A stretch of DNA of 32,034 nt from an uncultured Acidobacteriota bacterium (lineage in GTDB: Bacteria; Acidobacteriota; Vicinamibacteria; Vicinamibacterales; CAVVIG01): NCBI GenBank assembly GCA_902825985.1, contig CADEDC010000057.1, positions 5,759-37,792 on the forward strand, read 5' to 3'. Shown here piece by piece: positions 8,796 through 15,822 of this stretch. The notes below the pieces were generated by a model that ran no database searches, was not told the DNA's origin, and saw only the letters and a program-made list of their open reading frames with translations. A program made the translations under genes and the position numbers. Numbering within the stretch: the stretch's first letter is position 1; each line of letters starts with the position of its first letter.

Positions 8796-9353
8796 TCACT
8801 TCAGCTTGAACACCAGTCCGACATCGAGCGACGCGGCACCGGCGCCGACGTCGGCGTAGAACGCCATCCTCGGCCGCATGAAGTAGCGCATGCCGAGCCG
8901 TCCGACCAGGTAGACACCGCCGGTACTCGCGCTGCCGCAGAGCGCGCCGCAATCGTAGCGGGCGTAGAGATAGCCGAGTCCCAGACCGAGGAACGGGTCG
9001 AACTTCCGGTTCTTCAGATTGAAGTGGTAGTTGGCGACGACGCTGATCGGGATGTAGGTGAACGAGTCGCCGTTCAGGAAGTTGTAGTCGACGTTGTAGT
9101 AGTCGACGGCCCCCTGGATGCCGAGGACGCCGTTGCCCAAATCCGGCAGCTGCTTGAACCCGACTTCGTAGCGGCCGCCGATGGCGAAGTCGGCGCCACC
9201 CAGGCCGCCGAGGCCGAGGATCGGTCCGGCGTCGGTGTGACCGACGACGAAGCCGTCGGTCGCCGCCGGTCCGGACTGCGCCGCCGCCGGCGCGGCCGAC
9301 CCGATGACGATGCCAAGTGCTGCGAGTGTCCCGAACAACTGTCGCCTGATCAT
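8796..9353 (-). CDS. Small outer-membrane beta-barrel protein
   Basis: This 185-residue protein starts with a clear Sec signal peptide (MIRRQLFGTLAALGIVIG..., cleavage after AAAQ near residue 26). It continues as alternating amphipathic strands rich in Gly and aromatic residues: VDYYNVDYNF, YIPISVVANYHF, FDPFLGLGLGYLYARY, YLVGRLGMRYF, MAFYADVGAGAASLDVGLVFKLK. This matches an eight-stranded OmpW/OmpX-like porin fold, although the C-terminal residue is Lys rather than Phe. Two Cys in YDCGALCGS could form a loop disulfide. GGAGGA sits directly before the ATG at 9353. It ends 10 bp from the convergent sigma gene. Specific function is not evident. Confidence 0.8.
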   Translation of the reverse strand: MIRRQLFGTLAALGIVIGSAAPAAAQSGPAATDGFVVGHTDAGPILGLGGLGGADFAIGGRYEVGFKQLPDLGNGVLGIQGAVDYYNVDYNFLNGDSFTYIPISVVANYHFNLKNRKFDPFLGLGLGYLYARYDCGALCGSASTGGVYLVGRLGMRYFMRPRMAFYADVGAGAASLDVGLVFKLK

Positions 9354-9668
9354 CGATCCTCCAATGCGCGTGCGTGTGTCACATGCATCGCTGCCCCGGG
9401 CGTCATGCCCGTTGCTGGAGAAGGCGCAATCGGCCGCTGGAACTGATCACGCCGGCCGTCGACCAGCGCCGCCTCGAAGGGCGGCCCGGTCGACACGCCC
9501 GCGAGCGGCGGCCGCCGACCGCCCGGTCGTGGCGCGTCGGGCGCGTCACGTTTCCATCGGCACGGTGGCAGCACAGCCGTAGTCGCCGATGCAGCGGTTG
9601 ACGCACGCCCGAGCTGTCGGCCGCGCGGCAATGCCGCTACACTCAGAAGTTTGCAATCCGCTCGGCCG
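9354..9668. other. Intergenic region between divergent OMP and histidine kinase genes
   Basis: About 315 bp with no credible gene: frames here are Arg/Pro-rich shadows. It must hold the promoters of the minus-strand beta-barrel gene and the plus-strand kinase. A TACACT hexamer at 9638-9643 is a possible -10 for the kinase, but no matching -35 is visible. I see no repeat or structured RNA that I can support. Confidence 0.5.
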
Positions 9669-11891
9669 ATGCGTCCAACACTGATCCGCCTTCGCGCCTA
9701 CCTCCTGTTGCTCGTGCTCGGCGCGATGCTGCCGGGCGCCGGGCTGACCGCGCTGCTAATCGCGCAGTCGTTCTCGGAGAGCCGCGCCGTCGTCGAGCGT
9801 CGTCTGCTCGATGCGGCGCGCGTCGATGCCGCCGCCCTGGATCGCGCCTTCGAGAACGACATCCTGGTGCTGCAGGCGCTGGCGTCGGCGCCGGCCCTCG
9901 ATGCCGGCGATCTCGAGCAGTTCTACCTGGAGAGCCGGCGCGTGCAGCTGGCGCGGAACACGTGGTTCACCGTCATCCTGTTGTCGCCGGACGGACGGCA
10001 GCTGGTGAATACCCGGCTGCCATGGGGCACGGCGCTGCCCGCGGTCACCGAACCCGACAGCTTGCACGAGACGGTCAGCCGCCGGCAGCCGATGGTCGGG
10101 TCGCTCGGCCGATTGCCGCTCGGCGAATCGGGATTCGGCTTCGCCATCCGCGTCCCGGTGGAGCGCGATGGCGCTCCGAAGTACGTGCTCACGGCGGTGC
10201 TCAAGACGAGCGACCTGCGCCGGCTGATCGCGTCGAGCCTGCCGGCCAGCGACGAATGGACCCGCACCATCCTCGACCCGCGCGCCAACGTCGCCGCCCG
10301 GACCCGCGATGGCGAGCGCTTCGAGGGGCGTCCCTCGACGGCCACCTTCGGCGCCGCCGTTCTCAGCGGTGTGCCGGGGATTTATCCCGAGACGTCGATC
10401 GACGGTTCGGACGTGTATGCGGCGTTGACACGCGGCACCTTCGGCTGGACCGCCGCGGTGGTGGTGCCGCGCGACGTGCTCGACGCGCCGGTGCGTCGAT
10501 CGACGGTGGCACTGGCCGGCGGCGGCCTGCTGCTCATGCTGGGCAGCCTGACGGCGCTGCTGCTGGTGTCACAGCGTCTGTCGGACGATATCAGTGCGTC
10601 GGTGCGGGTGGCGGAGGCGGTGGCCCAGGGGCGCACGCTGGCGGTGCCGCCGGCGCACGTCAGCGAAACCCGCCAGCTGCAGGACGCGCTGAAGACGGCA
10701 GCGGCGCTGCTCGAGCAGCGGCAGCGCGAGCGCGACGCCGAGGTGCAGCGCGCCGGCCTGGCGCGTCAGGACGCGGAGGACGCCAATCGCACGAAGGATC
10801 AGTTCCTGGCGGTGCTCGGGCACGAGCTGCGCAATCCGCTGGCGCCGGCCCTGACGGCGCTCGAGTTGATGCAGCGCACCGCGCCGGACGTCTGTCAACG
10901 CGAGCGCGACGTGCTAAACCGGCAGATCCGCCATCTGATGCGGCTGGTGGACGATCTGCTCGACCTCTCACGGCTGGCGCGCGGGAAGGTCGAGCTGCGC
11001 TGGAGCCGGTTCCAGTTGCGGTCCGTGATCGATCGTGCCGTCGACATGGCGCAGCCGCTGCTCGATCGAGGCCGGCACAAACTGACGGTCGACGTGGCGG
11101 CTGACGGCTTGCCGCTCGCCGGCGATGAGGACCGCCTGGTCCAGGTGTTCGGCAACCTGCTGACCAACGCCGCTCGCTACACGCCGCCCGGCGGGCAGAT
11201 CTCGCTGCGTGCCGAGGTGATCGACGACATGGTGGTGGTCGCCTGCGAGGACAACGGCCCCGGCATCCCGGAGTCGCTGAGGCCGATGCTGTTCGACGCC
11301 TTCGCTCAGGGGCCGCGACCGCTCGATCGACGGGACGGCGGTCTTGGCCTCGGTCTGTCGCTGGCGCGCAGTTTCACTGCCCTCCATCACGGGACGCTCG
11401 AACTCGAGACGCCAGCGTCCGGACAGGGCAGCCGCTTCATCGTCCGCCTGCCGATCGCGCGAGGCGGGGCTGAAGCGCACGTCGCGCCCGAGGTGCGTCC
11501 GGCCGCGATGCGCGGGAGGCGCCGCGTCCTCGTTGTCGACGACAACAGCGACGCCGCCGAGATGCTGCGGCAGGCGCTCGAACAGGCGGGGCACCGCGTC
11601 GCGGTCGCCGCCGACGGCGCGGCGGCGTTGGAACTGGCCGAGACGTTCCGGCCGGAAGCCGCCGTGCTCGACATCGGGCTGCCGGGGATGAGCGGCTACG
11701 AGCTGGCCCGTTGCCTGCGGTCCACGCATCCCGACGCGCGGCTCATCGCCGTCACCGGCTTCGGGCAGCCAGGCGACATCCGGCAAGCCGAACGCGCCGG
11801 ATTCGATTGTCACTGCACCAAGCCGGTCGCCCTGTCGACGCTGCTCGCGCAGCTCGACGAACCGCGGGCGCCGACCACCGGCGTGGTCTAG
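9669..11891 (+). CDS. Hybrid sensor histidine kinase/response regulator
   Basis: This 740-residue inner-membrane sensor kinase has a membrane helix near residues 12-34, a ~240-residue periplasmic sensor of the dCache/PAS-like type, and a second helix near 270-295. A HAMP-like linker and coiled coil follow. HisKA has FLAVLGHELRNPL with phospho-acceptor His385. HATPase has NLLTNAARYTPPGG (N box), EDNGPGIP (G1) and GGLGLGLSLARS (G2). A C-terminal receiver (RVLVVDDNSDAAEML) has phospho-acceptor Asp668 in AVLDIGLPGMSG, with Thr in AVTGFG and Lys in CTKPV. The ATG at 9669 is preferred to the TTG at 9651, though neither has a good ribosome site. No HPt protein or second response regulator is adjacent, so it looks like an orphan whose output lies elsewhere. 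Confidence 0.92.
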   Translation: MRPTLIRLRAYLLLLVLGAMLPGAGLTALLIAQSFSESRAVVERRLLDAARVDAAALDRAFENDILVLQALASAPALDAGDLEQFYLESRRVQLARNTWFTVILLSPDGRQLVNTRLPWGTALPAVTEPDSLHETVSRRQPMVGSLGRLPLGESGFGFAIRVPVERDGAPKYVLTAVLKTSDLRRLIASSLPASDEWTRTILDPRANVAARTRDGERFEGRPSTATFGAAVLSGVPGIYPETSIDGSDVYAALTRGTFGWTAAVVVPRDVLDAPVRRSTVALAGGGLLLMLGSLTALLLVSQRLSDDISASVRVAEAVAQGRTLAVPPAHVSETRQLQDALKTAAALLEQRQRERDAEVQRAGLARQDAEDANRTKDQFLAVLGHELRNPLAPALTALELMQRTAPDVCQRERDVLNRQIRHLMRLVDDLLDLSRLARGKVELRWSRFQLRSVIDRAVDMAQPLLDRGRHKLTVDVAADGLPLAGDEDRLVQVFGNLLTNAARYTPPGGQISLRAEVIDDMVVVACEDNGPGIPESLRPMLFDAFAQGPRPLDRRDGGLGLGLSLARSFTALHHGTLELETPASGQGSRFIVRLPIARGGAEAHVAPEVRPAAMRGRRRVLVVDDNSDAAEMLRQALEQAGHRVAVAADGAAALELAETFRPEAAVLDIGLPGMSGYELARCLRSTHPDARLIAVTGFGQPGDIRQAERAGFDCHCTKPVALSTLLAQLDEPRAPTTGVV

Positions 11892-11957
11892 CGACCGGCC
11901 GGATCCTCGGCGCGTCCGGCGCGCGAGGGCATCGGCCCGGCCGGCGGCGGGGGATTG

Positions 11958-11963
11958 TATAGT
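11958..11963 (+). promoter_or_regulatory. Putative -10 element TATAGT
   Basis: TATAGT matches the sigma-70 -10 consensus at five of six positions and stands out in very GC-rich DNA. It ends 9 nt before the ATG of the CWC protein, which would give an almost leaderless transcript. No -35 hexamer is recognisable at the usual distance. Confidence 0.35.
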
Positions 11964-11972
11964 GGGCAGGCG

Positions 11973-12200
11973 ATGACCGAGATCAGCGCGGCGAATGCGC
12001 CGCCCGTCGGCAACCGATGCTGCGCCGCGTGCGGCGCCGGCTTCTCCTGTCGGCCGGGTGCCTGCTGGTGCGGCTCGGTGACGTTGACCGACGAGGCGCG
12101 GAGCCGCCTGCGTGCCGCCTATGCGGACTGCCTGTGCCCCGGCTGTCTGCAGGCGGTGTCCGTCAGTGCCGCCGAGGCCGACGGCCCCGGCACGCGGTAG
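11973..12200 (+). CDS. Small cysteine-rich CWC-domain protein
   Basis: This 75-residue protein carries eight Cys in the pattern RCCAACGAGFSC..GACWCG...LTDEARSRLRAAYADCLCPGCL, which matches the cysteine-rich CWC family (PF14375), named for its Cys-Trp-Cys motif. The clustered CxxC pairs suggest a structural metal site, probably zinc, but the role of the family is not known. ATG at 11973 gives the standard short N-terminus; an earlier TTG at 11955 would add only six residues. There is no signal peptide. It stands alone between the histidine kinase and a convergent hydrolase gene. Confidence 0.75.
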   Translation: MTEISAANAPPVGNRCCAACGAGFSCRPGACWCGSVTLTDEARSRLRAAYADCLCPGCLQAVSVSAAEADGPGTR

Positions 12201-12297
12201 CATGGCGGGCGGCGGCCCGGGCGGCGCCCGTGCGCCGACCTGCGGTGCAGGGGCGGGCGGGCCGATCCCGAACGAGACGAGACCGGCCCGGTGATGT

Positions 12298-13215
12298 CTA
12301 GCCGCGCTTGGTGAGTTCGTCGAGGGCGATGCCCAGGGCGAGTCCGAGGCGCGTCTTCGTGCCGCCGAAATGCTCGAAGCCAGGCAGCACATCGACCTTG
12401 GCGAGGGCTTCCTTCGTCTGGCCTTCCTTCTGCGCCCGCCGCGCCGCCTCGACGACCGCCGTGAAGTAGTCGCGCTGATACAGCAGGTCGGGACGCGTAC
12501 CGATGAACGGAAAGCCGGACTCGGCATGCCCGTAGACGTACAGGGCGTCAGCCGGGTAGGCGGGTGCCATCTTCTCGAGCACCGTGATCCAGCCATGCAC
12601 TGATGCGCCCGACGGGGCGTCGACGTTGGGGTAGCCGCGATTGTTGAGCAGATCGCCGAGATGGACGATGTTCGCCTGCTCGAAGTGGATGGCGACGTCG
12701 CCCCCCGTGTGGGCCGGCCCCCAGTGCCTGGCGCGAATCGTCTCGTCGCCAATCGTGACGCTCCAGGTGTCCTTGAAGACTTCATCGGGCAGCGTCACCT
12801 GGGCCTTCGAGCGCTCGGCGGCCACCCGCTGGTTCTCCTTGGCGCGTTCGTGGGCGACGATCTTCTTCGCCGATGCCTTCAGCACGGTGTTGCCGCCGGT
12901 GTGATCGGGATGGTGGTGGCTGTTGACGAGCACGTCGATTTGACGCGGCGTCCGTTCCTTCAGCCCGCTCAGGAGATTCGGCGCGGTGTCGGCGAACTGG
13001 CTGTCGACCACCAGCACGCCATCCTTGTTCACCAGCCAGCCGATGGTGCCGCCGCGCTGGTGGAAGATGCCGACGTTGCGGCGCAGCGGGGTGAACAGCG
13101 GCGTCGTCGGTGGCGGGGCCGGCGCCGCCTGCTGCGCCGCCAGCTCGCGGGGCAGCACACCCACGGCAACGCCCACGGCTGACGCCTTCACGAAATCGCG
13201 ACGAGTCCAGGTCAT
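12298..13215 (-). CDS. Tat-exported metallo-beta-lactamase-fold hydrolase
   Basis: This 305-residue protein starts with a twin-arginine signal (TRRDFVKASAVGVAVGVLP, cleavage near AAQ), so it should be folded in the cytoplasm and exported to the periplasm. The mature part has the MBL zinc motif HHHPDH at 100-105, followed by a second-site His in WGPAHTGGD, the bridging Asp in HLGDLLNN, and a late His in VYGHAES. The active site is therefore complete. The overall form resembles the class-B-like 'MBL fold metallo-hydrolase' proteins of Acidobacteria; a lactamase role is not implied. The ATG at 13215 has GGAGGAT just upstream and places the RR motif correctly, unlike the longer frame to 13317. 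No partner gene is adjacent. Confidence 0.88.
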   Translation of the reverse strand: MTWTRRDFVKASAVGVAVGVLPRELAAQQAAPAPPPTTPLFTPLRRNVGIFHQRGGTIGWLVNKDGVLVVDSQFADTAPNLLSGLKERTPRQIDVLVNSHHHPDHTGGNTVLKASAKKIVAHERAKENQRVAAERSKAQVTLPDEVFKDTWSVTIGDETIRARHWGPAHTGGDVAIHFEQANIVHLGDLLNNRGYPNVDAPSGASVHGWITVLEKMAPAYPADALYVYGHAESGFPFIGTRPDLLYQRDYFTAVVEAARRAQKEGQTKEALAKVDVLPGFEHFGGTKTRLGLALGIALDELTKRG

Positions 13216-13481
13216 CGTATCCTCCAGTGCTATGGGGTCGCGGCCTTTCGCGGGGCACGCGACATCGGGATCGACCTGAGAGTCTACCCTGACTCTGCCC
13301 GGCGTCGACGGCGGCACCGACCTGTCTTCCGCACCCGGGCGCTTGCGCGCAAGGCACGGGCCCTGGCGCCGACGGCCGCAGCAGCCGGCGGTGACGTTGC
13401 CTGCTTTCGGTCGGGCCTTCCGTCCTGTGCACCACCCCTCCCTACCTCGGTGTCAGGGCCAAGCCGCTGGCGCGGCGGACG

Positions 13482-14768
13482 CTACGCCTCCTCCCAGTTG
13501 AAGCGGGCGAGAGTGACGGCGCCGAACAGCGCCGCGAAACTCAGAAGCACCACCACGGGCATGACCGCCTGGCTGAGCCCGAGGCCGCGCCAGGTCATCG
13601 CGTCCAGCCCGTCAACCGCCCACCGCGCCGGCACGACGACGGTGAGCCGCTGGAGCCACGCAGGAAAGACGAACGTCGGCACCCACGCGCCTCCCAGCAT
13701 CACCATCATCAGCACCGCAAGGATCGCGACGCCACGCGTGGCGTTCGGCGTCTTGCCAATCGAGGCAATCAACAGACCGAACGTCGCCGCCATGATGGCG
13801 CACGACACCGCCACGGCGAGAAATCCGATCACGCTGCCTTCGATCCGAACGCCGAACACCACCATCGCGAAGCCGAACGACACCAGCAGCGACATCAGCG
13901 CGATCACCGTCCCGCTTGCGGCCTTGCCGCCAAGCAGCGCCGCGCGAGACACGGGTGCGCTGCGCAGCCGCTTCCACAACCCGCGCTGGCGCTCCAGCAG
14001 GATCCCGACGCCGAGGTCGATCGCGGCAAACAGGAGGAACTGGATGCCCATGCCGGCGAACGAATGGGCGTAGCCGTTGTACACGACGTCCTGGCCCGAT
14101 GTGATGGCCTCCTCGCGCACGCTGTACGGCATGGTGAAGCCCTGGGGCGATCCGGTTCCGGTCGTACCGTTCTGCGCGTAGAAGCGCTGAACGGAATTCA
14201 ACATGTCGCGCAGCGGCGCGGTCTGCTCGGACGGCGTCCCCGTCTGACCGAGGTCGCGGATCGTGTCGTCCACCAGTTTCCTGCCCGATTCGCCGGAGAA
14301 CATCTCGCGACTCACGGCTTGCATCACGTGCTCGGTCAGGATGCCGCGCACCAGCCCGAGCTCCGCGCCGCGCGATGGGTCGTACCACATCGTCAGGCTC
14401 GGCTTGTCCTGACCCACGAAGAAGGCGCGGCCGGACGCCTCGCCGAATCCGGCGGGCACGACGACGGCAACGGTGACGGTTCCCTTCTGTACGCCGTCGC
14501 GCGCCTCGGCCGCCGTCGGCGTCGTCACGGTGAAGTTGGCGTCGGCCTGCGCACCTGAGATGATCGCGGTCGAGATGGCGCTGCGATCCTGATCGACGAT
14601 GGCGACCGGGATCTTCGCGCGCTCACTCGTCGTGTTGCCAGAGAAGATCGAGCCGAAGAACGACGCGATCGCAATCGGCGCGACGAAGCCCATGACGACG
14701 GCGCGCCGGTCGCTGAAGAACAGCTGGAGGTCCTTGCGGACCATCGCAAGAATGGGAGTCATGGCCAT
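13482..14768 (-). CDS. ABC-2 type transporter permease
   Basis: This 428-residue inner-membrane protein has an N-terminal anchor helix (VVMGFVAPIAIASFFGSIF), a ~170-residue extracytoplasmic domain, and five or so C-terminal helices (IQFLLFAAIDLGVGILL, VIALMSLLVSFGFAMVVF, VIGFLAVAVSCAIMAATFGLLIA, GVAILAVLMMVMLGGAWVP, VMPVVVLLSFAALFGAV). This is the YhhJ/ABC2_membrane_3 arrangement. RQRGLWKRLRSAPVSRAALLGGK is the conserved cytoplasmic coupling segment. Its ATG shares one base with the ATPase stop (TGATG), so the two are translationally coupled. The pair forms a half-size exporter, commonly for drugs or lipids; the substrate cannot be read from sequence. Confidence 0.9.
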   Translation of the reverse strand: MAMTPILAMVRKDLQLFFSDRRAVVMGFVAPIAIASFFGSIFSGNTTSERAKIPVAIVDQDRSAISTAIISGAQADANFTVTTPTAAEARDGVQKGTVTVAVVVPAGFGEASGRAFFVGQDKPSLTMWYDPSRGAELGLVRGILTEHVMQAVSREMFSGESGRKLVDDTIRDLGQTGTPSEQTAPLRDMLNSVQRFYAQNGTTGTGSPQGFTMPYSVREEAITSGQDVVYNGYAHSFAGMGIQFLLFAAIDLGVGILLERQRGLWKRLRSAPVSRAALLGGKAASGTVIALMSLLVSFGFAMVVFGVRIEGSVIGFLAVAVSCAIMAATFGLLIASIGKTPNATRGVAILAVLMMVMLGGAWVPTFVFPAWLQRLTVVVPARWAVDGLDAMTWRGLGLSQAVMPVVVLLSFAALFGAVTLARFNWEEA

Positions 14769-15547
14769 CAGTCCCGCAGGCTCCTTCCGGTCAACCGTAG
14801 GAAGACGGCTTCGAGCGTGATCCGGGCACCGGCAGAGCGGGCCGACTCCCCGCCGGTGGCCGCGCCTTCGGACTCCGGCATGAGCGCGTGGAGACCGGCC
14901 AGCGTCTCGTCGGCGATCACCGCACCGCGATCGATCACGACGATGCGATCTGCGAGCCGCTCGGCCTCTTCCATGTAGTGCGTCGTATAGAGCAGCCCCT
15001 TGCCGCGGCGTTTCAGGAGCTCGAGGTTGTCGAAGATCGCATTGCGGCTCTGCGGATCGACGCCGACGGTCGGCTCGTCGAGGAGCAGGATGTCCGGATC
15101 GTGCAGCAGGCCCGCGGCCAGATTCAGCCGGCGTTTCATGCCGCCGCTGAAGGTCCGGACGAGGTCGCGTTCGCGGTCGGCAAGACCCACGAGCGTCAGT
15201 GCCGAGCGAATCGCGGCGTCAAGAGCTGCGCCAGACAGGTCGTACAGCGCGCCGAAGAAGCGGAGGTTCGAGCGCGCAGACAGCTCCTCGTACAGCGCCA
15301 GATCCTGAGGCACAAGACCGATGCGCCGCTTCGACGAATCGGTATCGCCCGAGAGCGGCCGGCCGTCGACGAGCACGCTTCCGCTATCGGGCCTGACGAG
15401 CCCGGAAATGATCGACACGGTCGTCGTCTTGCCAGCGCCGTTCGGGCCCAGCAGGCCCAGAAGCTGGCCGGCTTCGAGTCTGAAGGACACGTCGTTGACG
15501 GCGGCACGGTCGCCGAACGACTTCCTGAGGTTCCTGACTTCGAGCAC
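14768..15547 (-). CDS. ABC transporter ATP-binding protein
   Basis: This ~259-residue nucleotide-binding subunit partners the downstream permease. It shows Walker A (GPNGAGKTT, 34-42), the Q-loop region (RIGLVPQDLALYEEL), the signature FSGGMKRRLNLA, Walker B ILLLDEPTVGVDP and the switch His in YTTHYMEEAE. This is the usual multidrug/polysaccharide ABC-2 ATPase. The start is uncertain. GTG at 15547 puts the conserved VLEVRNLRKSF at the N-terminus, as in homologues, but its ribosome site is weak. The frame stays open to a TTG at 15679, which would add a non-conserved 44-residue leader. Confidence 0.88.
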   Translation of the reverse strand: MLEVRNLRKSFGDRAAVNDVSFRLEAGQLLGLLGPNGAGKTTTVSIISGLVRPDSGSVLVDGRPLSGDTDSSKRRIGLVPQDLALYEELSARSNLRFFGALYDLSGAALDAAIRSALTLVGLADRERDLVRTFSGGMKRRLNLAAGLLHDPDILLLDEPTVGVDPQSRNAIFDNLELLKRRGKGLLYTTHYMEEAERLADRIVVIDRGAVIADETLAGLHALMPESEGAATGGESARSAGARITLEAVFLRLTGRSLRD

Positions 15548-15782
15548 GTCAGCATCATGACCCAGTCGGCCGCCGATGCGGCGCCGGAATGTGACGGCGA
15601 CCTTCAGCGGGTCCTGCCAGGGGGCCCAGCCGGGCCAGCCAATTCCCCGACGCGTGAGGAGATCTTGGCCCACATTCAATCGTCACAGCGCGATAGCGAA
15701 GGTGCCCGGCGCGTTGCCACCCCTCCCATCGGGTGACAGCCCGCGACGGCCAAGCCGGTCCTACCGGTCCGCGGAGCCGGCG

Positions 15783-15788
15783 TAGAAT
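15783..15788 (+). promoter_or_regulatory. Putative -10 element TAGAAT
   Basis: TAGAAT matches the -10 consensus at five of six positions. It lies 34 nt before the ATG at 15823, which has its own AGGAG site. A transcript starting near 15795 would have a short, normal leader. No clear -35 is seen. It would drive the redox gene cluster. Confidence 0.35.
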
Positions 15789-15822
15789 TGCGCCCATGGC
15801 CACTTCCTCGAGGAGACGACCG

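Noticed and set aside
12251..12290. CGGGCCG...CGGCCCG stem between the CWC and hydrolase genes
   Set aside because: The stem is 7 bp with a loop near 19 nt and no T-tract; too weak to call a terminator.
15547..15679. TTG at 15679 as the start of the ABC ATPase
   Set aside because: It would add a 44-residue non-conserved leader; the conserved domain begins at the GTG 15547. The choice is not certain.
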